Shown: positions 46,297 through 55,338 of the stretch, in pieces
Numbering within the stretch: the stretch's first letter is position 1
Layout: each line of letters starts with the position of its first letter
Assembly (NCBI GenBank): GCA_024637115.1
Contig: JAGXFU010000010.1
Location: 124,001-188,000, forward strand
Direction: 5' to 3'
Source: Actinomycetes bacterium
GTDB taxonomy: Bacteria; Actinomycetota; Coriobacteriia; Anaerosomatales; JAGXFU01
Length of the DNA stretch: 64,000 nt
Program-made: the position numbers and the translations under genes
The notes under the pieces: generated by a model
The model's database searches: none
What the model was told of the DNA's origin: nothing
The model's input: the letters and a program-made list of their open reading frames with translations, nothing else

Positions 46297-49200
46297 GTGT
46301 CGGAATATCTTCTCTTTATCCGACAATGCCGTCGTCTGGTCCTCCGATCGGGCCACACGCTTCTATTCGTATGTGTCATTTCGGCGCTTGCCGCGCTCCC
46401 CAATGTTGCTTATGCGGTATCGCCACACCTTGGTGGCGGAGGGAGCGATACCTGTAGCACCTGCCACGTACCGCATCAGGCAGCTACCACGCGGAGCATA
46501 CTGGGCGGTGTTGACGATCCGAGTGGCGAGGTACCGCTCTGCCTGTCGTGCCACGACGGTAGTGGGGCTTCCTCGGATATCGAGGACGGTCCGGACTCGT
46601 TCGGTCTGTCGAGCGGGCACGTGTTGGAAGATGTCGACGATCCGTTATCCATGGATCTCACCAACGCATGTTCGGGCTGTCACTCACCCCATGGCGATCC
46701 CGCTCTCAAGCCCAAACTACCTGGTTCCTCGGTCAATTCCGTGACCGCTCTGACCGCTGACAACGAGTGGTGTTTCGCCTGTCACAATGACGCCCAGGAC
46801 TGGTACGCCAAGAAGGGCTCGTATCCCGCGCTCGAATCACCCTCGCTTGATGCCTCGGGCTATCCGGTAGCCGGAGTGTTCGCGGGACGCTCGGTATATG
46901 TCGACCCTGCCGCCAATGCCCACGTGTCGATTCCCGCCTCAGGGAGCATCCGTGAGACCGGCGACTGCCTGTACTGCCACAACGCGCATGGCTCGGCAAG
47001 TAGCTACGACTCCCTCGTTGCGACATTTGCGCCGTCCACACCTTCGAGCGCTGCCCAAGATCGTGCTACCGGGGCCTATGCCGCCCTCTGCCTTGGTTGT
47101 CATGATGGCGGCTCGTGGGAGACCTCGGGAGCGGCAAACGTCAAACAGTATGTGACGCAGGGTGCCGCCGATGAGGGCTGGAATGCCACAGGCGGTCACC
47201 GCATCAAGAGCGCTGGTGGCAAGCTGCCCGTCAACGCTCCGCTGCCCTGCTACGACTGCCACAATCCGCATGGCTCCAACCGAGGAAACACGACGCTCCT
47301 CTCCGATGCGCTCGGCGGGAGTCTGGATACGAGTTCGACCCCCGAAGGCGTTCGGCAGTTTTGCCTGAGCTGCCACGTCACATCCGACGTACTCGGCTGG
47401 GACAGCGCGGGCGGGACCTACGCCGCAGTCTCATCGACTGCAACCGTTGAGGGGCTGCTCCGAAATGGGGGAGCATCCGGTTCCGGTCCTGATGGTGGAT
47501 ACAACTGGCTTCGGCTAAAGCCCCTGCCGGGACACCAGGGCGTGGATGTGGCGGAGAGCTGCTATGACTGCCACGGAAACGACTATGCCGATGAGACTTC
47601 AAAGAACGTGCATGCGCCGGGTCTCTACAACGCGGAGCAGCATACGCCCGGTGGGCCGTGCGTGACGTCGGGCTGTCACGCCGCCGACGCGAACACGATC
47701 CACGCAGCAGGACCCCGCTGCACCGCGTGTCATGCGATAGATGTCACCCCGTCACTCGTGTGCGCGGAGTGCCATGTTGGCGATCAGCATCCAAGTGCGA
47801 ACCACGTGAACAGCACGCTGTGCTACGGGTGCCATGCCGAGGAAAACCTCATGTCGGTTCACGGCGACGACTGCTCGACATGCCATCCGGCACCCGCCGA
47901 GGGCATGACATATGCCGGAGGTTGTAGTCAGACTGGCTGCCACGCGAGCGCGCATCCCGACCCGTGGCCAACGGCGACCTATCAGCAGGGCCACTCGCAG
48001 ATCGGGTGGGGGCACTCGAACTACGGAAGCGACTGCTGGGAGTGCCACGAGGTCAACTCCTGGGAGGGAACCTCGTGCACCACGCCCTTCTGCCATCCGC
48101 ACGTGTACGAGAAGGTTGCGCCCACCACGACCTCGGATGCAGCAGGACCATATGTGGGGGGTGCTGTGATCCTCCTGACAGCGACCGACGCTGGTGGGTA
48201 CTGGGGTGGGCCTGATCCCCAATGGTTCATCTCCGGAGTCCGTCAGACGTACTTCCAGGTCAACGGTGGTGAATTGCAGACGGGGACAACGGTCATTGTC
48301 ACTCCGCCGTCGACGGGCACAGCGGTCAACACGATCGAGTTCTGGTCAACCGACAACAACTACAACACTGAGGCTCACAACATCATCAAGGTAGCAACGA
48401 TGGCTGTAGACGGCGGCGACAAAGACCCGCCAATGGGCACCATGTCGGTCAACGCAGACGCTATATACTCGGGGGTGACCGCTGTGACCGTTGGCTCGGC
48501 GGTGACCGACCCGGGATCCGGTGTGTGGCTGATGCGCCTCGATCCGGGAACCGGCTTCTACGGGTCATGGACCACCTACGCAACCTCTCGGGCGGCCACA
48601 TTGGCCTCCGGTGATGGCGTTAAGACAGTGCGAGCACAGTACATGGATGGCGGAGGGAACGTACTTACCTTCTCGGATTCGATCGTGCTTGACTCAACAC
48701 CTCCAAGCGGAAGTGTGGTCGTGAACGGTGGTGCTGCGGACACCGCTGTCACTGGCGTGACGTTGAATTCCTCGGTTTCCGATGTCTCTTCTTCGGTATC
48801 TCAGATGCGGTTCAGCAACAACAACATCACATGGAGCTCGTGGGAGGCCTATTCCTCCACCAAGAGCTGGACGCTTACTGCGGGCAACGCGGTGAAGACC
48901 GTTTACGCTCAGTATCGCGATGTCGTTGGTAACACGAGCGTTACCTACTCCGACACCATTCTCCTGTATGACGGAGTCGATCTGATCCCTCCAACGGGCT
49001 CGGTGACGGTCAACTGGTCTGCACCCTATGCAACGAGCACTGCTGTGACTCTGCAGTCTTCTGCAACAGACACCGGTGGCTCGGGGCTCTCTCAGATGCG
49101 GTTCAGCAACGACAACTCCACCTGGAGCAGCTGGGAGACGTACGCAACCACAAAGAGCTGGACCCTGACGTCGGGTAACGGAGCCAAAGCCGTGTATGCA

Positions 49201-49833
49201 CAGTACCGCGACGGCACCGGAAACAGTAGCGCGACGTATGTGGACACAATCACTCTCGACGCTGCGGCGCCCACCGGCTCCGTGGTAATTGCCGGTGGCG
49301 CAGCCAACACGAGTATGACGCAGGTCTCTCTCACGCTCGCGGCAGTCGACACGGGTGGCTCGGGGCTCTCTCAGATGCGGTTCAGCAACGACAACACCAC
49401 GTGGAGCACCTGGGAGACGTATTCATCCACCAGGGGCTGGGCGCTTACCCTGGGCGACGGGGTCAAGACGGTGTACGCGCAATACCGCGACGCGGCCGGC
49501 AACGTCAGCTCGACCTACTCCGACACGATCACCTTCACAGCGGGCACCACAGCGACTCTGGCATTCCGCTGGTGGGGGTATGGTGACGCCGATCTTCGCG
49601 TAGAGAACTCATCCGGCGTCACGATTGCGAGTACGCATGTGGCTGGATCCCTGGAGGATCTTAGTTGGTACGTGAATGTGCCTGCGGGTCAGAACTACCG
49701 GATGATATGTGACTACTACTGGGATGATGATCGGGGCGACGAGGGCGGCGGCTACGGCATATGGAGCAACGACGTCTCCATCAACCCTGATGGCGTCCTA
49801 TCTCCTGGCGAAACGGTCACCTGGAACTACTAG
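46297..49833 (+). CDS. Secreted multiheme c-type cytochrome with C-terminal Ig-like repeats
   Basis: Signal peptide; 14 CXXCH and 3 CX4CH sites in the first ~600 aa; then repeated QMRFSN(N/D)N..WS.WE.Y..T..W.L..G..VKTVYAQYRD..GN modules. GTG start. Confidence 0.9.
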   Translation: MSEYLLFIRQCRRLVLRSGHTLLFVCVISALAALPNVAYAVSPHLGGGGSDTCSTCHVPHQAATTRSILGGVDDPSGEVPLCLSCHDGSGASSDIEDGPDSFGLSSGHVLEDVDDPLSMDLTNACSGCHSPHGDPALKPKLPGSSVNSVTALTADNEWCFACHNDAQDWYAKKGSYPALESPSLDASGYPVAGVFAGRSVYVDPAANAHVSIPASGSIRETGDCLYCHNAHGSASSYDSLVATFAPSTPSSAAQDRATGAYAALCLGCHDGGSWETSGAANVKQYVTQGAADEGWNATGGHRIKSAGGKLPVNAPLPCYDCHNPHGSNRGNTTLLSDALGGSLDTSSTPEGVRQFCLSCHVTSDVLGWDSAGGTYAAVSSTATVEGLLRNGGASGSGPDGGYNWLRLKPLPGHQGVDVAESCYDCHGNDYADETSKNVHAPGLYNAEQHTPGGPCVTSGCHAADANTIHAAGPRCTACHAIDVTPSLVCAECHVGDQHPSANHVNSTLCYGCHAEENLMSVHGDDCSTCHPAPAEGMTYAGGCSQTGCHASAHPDPWPTATYQQGHSQIGWGHSNYGSDCWECHEVNSWEGTSCTTPFCHPHVYEKVAPTTTSDAAGPYVGGAVILLTATDAGGYWGGPDPQWFISGVRQTYFQVNGGELQTGTTVIVTPPSTGTAVNTIEFWSTDNNYNTEAHNIIKVATMAVDGGDKDPPMGTMSVNADAIYSGVTAVTVGSAVTDPGSGVWLMRLDPGTGFYGSWTTYATSRAATLASGDGVKTVRAQYMDGGGNVLTFSDSIVLDSTPPSGSVVVNGGAADTAVTGVTLNSSVSDVSSSVSQMRFSNNNITWSSWEAYSSTKSWTLTAGNAVKTVYAQYRDVVGNTSVTYSDTILLYDGVDLIPPTGSVTVNWSAPYATSTAVTLQSSATDTGGSGLSQMRFSNDNSTWSSWETYATTKSWTLTSGNGAKAVYAQYRDGTGNSSATYVDTITLDAAAPTGSVVIAGGAANTSMTQVSLTLAAVDTGGSGLSQMRFSNDNTTWSTWETYSSTRGWALTLGDGVKTVYAQYRDAAGNVSSTYSDTITFTAGTTATLAFRWWGYGDADLRVENSSGVTIASTHVAGSLEDLSWYVNVPAGQNYRMICDYYWDDDRGDEGGGYGIWSNDVSINPDGVLSPGETVTWNY
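48430..49545 (+). repeat. About four tandem Ig-like modules, ~93-97 codons each
   Basis: CTCAGATGCGGTTCAGCAAC occurs at ~48800, 49091 and 49370; a diverged copy precedes. Confidence 0.8.
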
Positions 49834-49858
49834 GCCCGCTGAATCCAAGCGGCGTGAG

Positions 49859-50674
49859 TCAGCGACCACGCCGCACGGGCGCGTCGATGAGTATCGGGAC
49901 ATCGCCGCCGCGGATCGGCGTGCGGTGCAGGTGGCTCCCAAAGTGCTCGAACCCCGTGATAGTCACGAGCCCGTCGACCCTGCCAGCAATCCTTGCGAGT
50001 AGCGTCTCATCCGTGAGCTCGGCGTCGAAAGCAAGCATGACCAGGTTGCGTGACGCGTCGCCCTCGTTGTCCGCACTCTCGACCACGAACACGCGTACGG
50101 AGCGCCACACGTTGCTCAGCGTCCGGTAGATGCTGCGAGCCTCCCTGCTGTGCGATCCCTGGAGAGAGCCGATGACGTTGATGGCGAACGCGCCATCAGG
50201 CGAGAGATGGTCGCGGGCCGCGCGAAAGCACTCCTCGGTGGTGAGGGGTCGGGGGACGCGGTCATCGGCAAAGGCATCGACGATGATGATGTCGTAGGTC
50301 GCGCTCGTGGCCTCGAGGTAGTCACGGCCGTCACCCACGATCACGGTGATGCGCGGGTCACTGGGCAGCTCAAAGAGCACGCGGGCGATCTCCACGACCG
50401 CGGCATCGAGTTCGATCGCATCGAGGTGCATCGCGGGATAGTCGCGCCACATCCGCTTCACGAGCATGCCGGCGCCAAGTCCGATCACGAGGGTGCGCTC
50501 CGCGCTCGGTATCACTGCGAGCGGGAGGTGCAGGTATCCCACGTATTCGAGGTCGGTCTCGAACGGGTCGTCGAGACGCATCGAGGACTGCTGGTTGCGC
50601 TCAAAGCGCAGCGTGCGAACGCCGTTTGCCTCGGCAACCTTGATGCGATGGTAGGGCGAATCCTCGACGTACAT
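49859..50674 (-). CDS. Spermidine synthase-like methyltransferase-fold protein
   Basis: MYVEDSPYHRIKVAE...TLVIGLGAGMLVKRMWRDYP...DAIELDAAVVEIA...VGDGRDYLEATSATYDIIIVDAFADD. Confidence 0.85.
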   Translation of the reverse strand: MYVEDSPYHRIKVAEANGVRTLRFERNQQSSMRLDDPFETDLEYVGYLHLPLAVIPSAERTLVIGLGAGMLVKRMWRDYPAMHLDAIELDAAVVEIARVLFELPSDPRITVIVGDGRDYLEATSATYDIIIVDAFADDRVPRPLTTEECFRAARDHLSPDGAFAINVIGSLQGSHSREARSIYRTLSNVWRSVRVFVVESADNEGDASRNLVMLAFDAELTDETLLARIAGRVDGLVTITGFEHFGSHLHRTPIRGGDVPILIDAPVRRGR

Positions 50675-50864
50675 TCCGGGTCGATCCTCCCGATCTCGCT
50701 GGGGCGCTGCGCTGTTGCGCCCGCATCTCAGCCTGGCACACCCACGCCTGAGATCCAACCGCGTGACCGCATGGCGCTCCTCGGCGATAATGGCAGTACG
50801 CGCACGTGCAACGGAGACACATTCGCGCGCGCACCATTCGCCAACGCCTGAGGAGTCGCTACTC

Positions 50865-52208
50865 ATGATCCCCCGCTATACTCGCCCCGAAATGGGCCGC
50901 ATCTGGGAACTCGAGAACAAGTACGAGATCTGGCAGGAGATCGAGATCCTCGCGTGTGAAGCGCAGGCGCAGCTCGGTCACGCCGGGATCACGCCTGAGG
51001 ACGCCGCGATCATCCGCGAGAAGGCCGACTTTGACGTGGACCGCGTGGCCGAGATCGAAGCGACCACCAACCACGATGTGATCGCATTCCTCACCAATAT
51101 GGCCGAGTACATCGACGCCGGGCTGGGCGCAGATGACCCCAAGCCGAGCCGCTGGGTGCACTTTGGAATGACCTCGAGCGATCTGGGCGACACGACGCTG
51201 TGCTACCAGATGGCGCAGGCGATGGACATCATCATCGAAGACGTCCGCCGCATGGGCGAGATCTGCAAGCGTCGCGCGTTCGAGTTCAAAGATGTGCTCT
51301 GTGTGGGGCGCACCCACGGCATCCACGCCGAGCCCATGACGTTCGGTATGAAGTACGCGCGCTGGGCCTGGGCCTTCAAGCGCTCGCTCGACCGCCTCGA
51401 GCGCACCCGCGAGATGATCGCGGTGGGCGCCATCTCCGGTGCGGTGGGCAGCTACAGCAACATCGATCCGTTCGCTGAGACCTACGTCTGCGAGAAGCTC
51501 GGACTCACCCCTGACCCGCTCTCCACGCAGGTCATTGCGCGCGATCGTCACGCGCAGTACCTCGCCGTGCTCGCCACCGTGGCAGCCACGTGCGAAGAAG
51601 TCGCCACCGAGGTCCGCGCGATGCAAAAGTCCGACACCATCGAGGCCGAGGAGCCCTTTGCCAAGGGTCAGAAGGGCTCGAGCGCCATGCCACACAAGCG
51701 CAATCCGATCACCGCCGAGCGCGTCTGCGGGCTCGCGCGCGTGATCAAAGCCAACGCGCAGGTCGGTTTCGACAACGTAGCGCTCTGGCATGAGCGCGAC
51801 ATCTCGCACTCAAGCGCTGAGCGCGTGGTGCTTGGCGACTCGACCATCGCGCTCGACTACATCCTCTCGAAGCTCGAGTGGATCCTCGACGGGCTGCAGG
51901 TCTATCCCGAGGTCATGATGGCCAACCTGAACAAGTCGCGCGGCCTCATCTACTCGAGCCGCGTGCTGCTCGCACTCGTGAGCGCCGGCATGAAGCGCGA
52001 GGACGCCTACGAAATCGTCCAGCGCAACGCCATGCAGGTCTGGGATGACATCCAGCACGCGCGCGACGGCAAGTCCTACCGCGAGATGCTCGACGATGAC
52101 CCCGACTTCCCGATCTGTGCCGAGGAACTCGACGCGATCTTTGACCCGTGGGCGTTCCTGTCGCGAGTGGACGTGGTCTTCGAGAAGCTCGAGGGCTGCG
52201 AGTTCTAG
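50865..52208 (+). CDS. purB: Adenylosuccinate lyase
   Basis: MIPRYTRPEMGRIWELENKYEIWQEIE...GQKGSSAMPHKRNPITAERVCGLARV (fumarase/ASL signature). Confidence 0.96.
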   Translation: MIPRYTRPEMGRIWELENKYEIWQEIEILACEAQAQLGHAGITPEDAAIIREKADFDVDRVAEIEATTNHDVIAFLTNMAEYIDAGLGADDPKPSRWVHFGMTSSDLGDTTLCYQMAQAMDIIIEDVRRMGEICKRRAFEFKDVLCVGRTHGIHAEPMTFGMKYARWAWAFKRSLDRLERTREMIAVGAISGAVGSYSNIDPFAETYVCEKLGLTPDPLSTQVIARDRHAQYLAVLATVAATCEEVATEVRAMQKSDTIEAEEPFAKGQKGSSAMPHKRNPITAERVCGLARVIKANAQVGFDNVALWHERDISHSSAERVVLGDSTIALDYILSKLEWILDGLQVYPEVMMANLNKSRGLIYSSRVLLALVSAGMKREDAYEIVQRNAMQVWDDIQHARDGKSYREMLDDDPDFPICAEELDAIFDPWAFLSRVDVVFEKLEGCEF

Positions 52209-52238
52209 GGTGGCTTCGTTGGCAATCCGGAGAACACA

Positions 52239-52658
52239 GTGACACCCACCGACAGCACCCCCACGCCTGATCCCAACGCCGAGAACTGGCAGCTCTGCCA
52301 TGACTGTGGCGGACTGTGTTGCTGCCTCTATCTTGCGCACGATGAGGACGGCACCTACATCGGCGACGACTGGCTTCCCGCTTACATCGAGCTGTGGCTC
52401 GAGCGATTCGTGGAGAGCGGCGCGCTCGTGCAAGAGGGCGACCGCTACGTTGCGGGCGCACATGGCATTGAGCCGTATCACGACCCGCGCATGAGCCATC
52501 TCCCCACACCAGAGGGCGAGGCCTGCCGGGCTGCGCTCCCTGACTGGGTCGATGTGCGCAAATGTCAGTTCTGCCACCCCGAGCACGGCTGCCAGCTTCC
52601 GCACCAGTACCGCGCGCCGATCTGCAGCGAGTACACGTGCGAGCTCTGGTCCGAGTAA
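52239..52658 (+). CDS. Cysteine-cluster (YkgJ-like) protein
   Basis: LCHDCGGLCCCL ... CQFCHPEHGCQLPHQYRAPICSEYTCELW. Confidence 0.7.
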   Translation: MTPTDSTPTPDPNAENWQLCHDCGGLCCCLYLAHDEDGTYIGDDWLPAYIELWLERFVESGALVQEGDRYVAGAHGIEPYHDPRMSHLPTPEGEACRAALPDWVDVRKCQFCHPEHGCQLPHQYRAPICSEYTCELWSE

Positions 52659-52683
52659 CATTCGAAAACCTCATGGAAACTAC

Positions 52684-52712
52684 TTGACAATCGAGTTTCC
52701 ATCATGGAAACT
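52684..52712. promoter_or_regulatory. TTGACA box plus 19-bp palindromic operator before tetR
   Basis: TTGACA 52684-52689; AGTTTCCAT-C-ATGGAAACT 52694-52712. Confidence 0.7.
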
Positions 52713-52788
52713 ATGACTGCGATGAGTTTCCGCGACGCGGATTCGCGCAAGACAGGTACGCAGGCGACGGGCCCGAGGGAGGTGCACG

Positions 52789-53325
52789 ATGGCAACCAAG
52801 CAAGAGATCGCGGATGTCTTTGAGAAGCATGTAAGCCGGTTCGGCTACGCCAAGACCTCTCTCGATGAGATTGCGCGTTCGATGCACATCTCCAAGAAGA
52901 CCATCTATGTGCACTTTGAGGGCAAGCGCGAGCTCTACGGTTACATCGTTGAGCGGCAAGCCGATCAGCAGAAGCGTCAGCTCAAGGAGAGTGTGAGCGC
53001 GCTGACGGGTACTCGCGCAAGACTCGAAGCGTTGGTGAAGCTCGTGATCTCGCAGGCGCGTGCACACATAGACGCGACGACCAAGGACGAATGGATGCAA
53101 GAATTCGAGATAGCAGCGGATGCGTTCCGCAAGGCCAATGGAGATCTGATTCGTGAGCTCGTTGCAGACGGGATGTCCGCCGGAGAGTTTCCGAGTGGCG
53201 ATGCGGATCTCGTTGAGAAGATGGTCGCTGCGATGATCGTCGAGTATGCGGTCACGGTGAATGCCGATCCTGACTACGACAGAGATGAGGAACTCGTCGA
53301 GCGCATCATGCGCTTCGTTGGCTGA
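52789..53325 (+). CDS. TetR family transcriptional regulator
   Basis: EIADVFEKHVSRFGYAKTSLDEIARSMHISKKTIYVHFEGKRELY. Confidence 0.9.
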   Translation: MATKQEIADVFEKHVSRFGYAKTSLDEIARSMHISKKTIYVHFEGKRELYGYIVERQADQQKRQLKESVSALTGTRARLEALVKLVISQARAHIDATTKDEWMQEFEIAADAFRKANGDLIRELVADGMSAGEFPSGDADLVEKMVAAMIVEYAVTVNADPDYDRDEELVERIMRFVG

Positions 53326-53478
53326 TCAAAGGGCCGCATTCGCGTGTGCGAGGCGGCCATTGTTGGGCCGTATGGAAACTGGAAACCCATAGAGTTTCGA
53401 AGGGCTACACGAAGGACCAGGACGAGGTATCGGTGAGACAGCGGGCGCATGAGGCGCCCCGAGTAGAAGGAGAGGGTC

Positions 53479-53670
53479 ATGAGTATGTTGTTGTGGATCG
53501 GAGCTGCAGTGCTGTTGCTATGCAGCGTGGCGTGCGGCATCAACCTCGGCGCCCGAGTGTCCAAGGGAGCAGAGAGGGCGTGGAGCCCGCAGATACTGAG
53601 CTGGGCCGTTGGGTTTCACGGCACTGCGGGAACCGCGGCGCTCCTGTTGGTCAGTCGAGTGAGAGGCTAG
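53479..53670 (+). CDS. Small membrane protein (63 aa)
   Basis: gaaggagag RBS; MSMLLWIGAAVLLLCSVACGINLGARVSKGAERAWSPQILSWAVGFHGTAGTAALLLVSRVRG. Confidence 0.65.
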   Translation: MSMLLWIGAAVLLLCSVACGINLGARVSKGAERAWSPQILSWAVGFHGTAGTAALLLVSRVRG

Positions 53671-53901
53671 GTGGAGGCGATGAGGACAGCAATGAGAGTC
53701 GCGGGCTGGTCACTTCGAGCGAGCGCGCTCGTCTGCATGATGTGGATCTGTGCTCAGGTACTGAGCGGCGAGATCGACACGCTGGGTATGCTGATGAGTT
53801 CCGTGGCATGGCACGCTGCCTTCGCACTCTCAGGGGTCGCGTTGGTGGGTGCGGCCGCGCAGCCAACGGCTGCCAAGGAGAGCGTGCCGTCTGTGGGGTA
53901 A
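53671..53901 (+). CDS. Small membrane protein (76 aa)
   Basis: Abuts the previous stop; MEAMRTAMRVAGWSLRASALVCMMWICAQVLSGEIDTLGMLMSSVAWHAAFALSGVALVGAAAQP. Confidence 0.6.
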   Translation: MEAMRTAMRVAGWSLRASALVCMMWICAQVLSGEIDTLGMLMSSVAWHAAFALSGVALVGAAAQPTAAKESVPSVG

Positions 53902-53911
53902 TACGAGTACG

Positions 53912-54526
53912 CTAGCTCTTGGAGTGGCGCACTCCGTACCGCAGCACCGTCTTGAGTTTCTCAGCTGCGGCCCGGTTCGGATCGCCGAGGTAGATCTCGT
54001 GATGCTGCCCGGCGATCTAGTAGCCGCGCTCCTCGGCGAATCCAAAGAGTCGCTCGACCGTTGCGGGCTCCTTCGCATAGGGACCGATGTGGAGGATCTG
54101 AATCGACGTCCCTTCCGAGAAGGTCTGAAGCCGGATGTCATGCAGGCGCGGAGGATTCTTCCTGGCGGCGACCTTCTCGCGCATCTCCTCGATGAGCTCG
54201 CCATCGACCTCTTCGGGCACCATGATCATGAGCCGCCAGTTGAGTGTGGCGCGGTCCTCGGGGGTGAACTCGCGGCTGCCGTCGGCGTGCCAGTAGAGCC
54301 CTTCGAGCGGGGAGACCTTGTACGCAAGGCCGAGCTGCTTCCTGGCCGCGAACTTCACCGGGTAGGCAAGGCCGTAGAGCGCGGCGACCGCTTCCTGGAA
54401 CGTCTCGCCGCCGATATCGCCCACTCCCTCGAGCTGTAGAAAGCGCATCGGCGGCACGTCGATCAGAACCGGCGTGGTGCCCGGCTTGTAGAGTGCCTTG
54501 AGTTGATGTGGGTCGAGTGGGGTCAT
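53912..54526 (-). pseudogene. GyrI-like domain protein with in-frame amber codon at 54017-54019
   Basis: MTPLDPHQLKALYKPGTTPVLIDVPPMRFLQLEGVGDIGG...LFGFAEERGY[TAG]IAGQHHEIYLGDPNRAAAEKLKTVLRYGVRHSKS[TAG]; uninterrupted frame on both sides. Confidence 0.75.
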
Positions 54527-54642
54527 ACGACAAGCTCCCTCGTAGGAATGTGTGTTCCTCGGATCCAAGTGTAGCGAAGGCGAAGGCATGGTGGCGGCTG
54601 GTTCTTGCACGTGTCGCGCCATCACAGTAATATGAGACGATG

Positions 54643-54661
54643 GTTTACAACGGTTGTAAAC
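54643..54661. promoter_or_regulatory. 19-bp perfect operator palindrome before the RHH antitoxin gene
   Basis: GTTTACAAC-G-GTTGTAAAC. Confidence 0.75.
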
Positions 54662-54675
54662 GAGGTGAACGGGCG

Positions 54676-54927
54676 ATGGCTCGTACGGCTACAACGATCG
54701 GCTTCTCGGTTCCACCTGAGCTGGCGGCCGAGGTCGAGCACATGGCACAGCTCGAAGGGCGGACAAAGAGCGAACTCTTTCGAGAGATGGTTCGCGTCTA
54801 CAGACGGGAGCGCGAGCTGCTCGTCTTTGAGGATCTGGCTGCCTATGGACGTGCCAAGGCCCGCCAGGTTGGCGCGCTGACAGAGGATGACATCGAGCGA
54901 CTCATCCATGAGGCGCGGGGTGTCTAG
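54676..54927 (+). CDS. Ribbon-helix-helix antitoxin
   Basis: MARTATTIGFSVPPELAAEVEHMAQLEGRTKSELFREMVRVYRRE; overlaps downstream PIN gene. Confidence 0.85.
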   Translation: MARTATTIGFSVPPELAAEVEHMAQLEGRTKSELFREMVRVYRRERELLVFEDLAAYGRAKARQVGALTEDDIERLIHEARGV

Positions 54928-55312
54928 AGTCGTACTCGATACGAACGTCTATGTCTCGGCGTACGGATTCGGTGGCAAGCCGGCAGATGTGATGCGCGCC
55001 GCGATTACAGGAGAGTTCGAGCTTGTCTCGTCGCCTGCAATCCTGGTCGAGGTCGCAGACAAGCTCGAGACCGTGCTCGGATTCGACCGCGAGCACACCG
55101 AGGCGGTCATTCTTCAGATCACACGAGTGGCAACTATCGTGCGCCCGTCAGAGCAGCTCGCCGTCGTTGACGATGAGGCAGACAATCGCATTCTCGAGGC
55201 GGCCGCGCTCTCGGGTGCCGAGTACGTTGTCTCTGGCGACCACCATCTGCTCGATCTTGGCACGTGGAGTGGCGTGCGCATGCTCGCAGTCGCTGACTTC
55301 CTGAGCCGGTAG
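54908..55312 (+). CDS. PIN-domain toxin (VapC-like / putative toxin of PIN family)
   Basis: RVVLDTNVYVSAYGFGGKPADVMRAA...SPAILVEVADKLE...DEADNRILEAAALSGAEYVVSGDHHLLDL. Confidence 0.9.
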   Translation: MRRGVSRVVLDTNVYVSAYGFGGKPADVMRAAITGEFELVSSPAILVEVADKLETVLGFDREHTEAVILQITRVATIVRPSEQLAVVDDEADNRILEAAALSGAEYVVSGDHHLLDLGTWSGVRMLAVADFLSR

Positions 55313-55338
55313 TACTGATCCACAGGCGTGCCGCCGCG

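Noticed and set aside
48430-49545. Possible CRISPR or other repeat array
   Set aside because: Repeats are in-frame ~280-bp protein modules, not short repeats with spacers.
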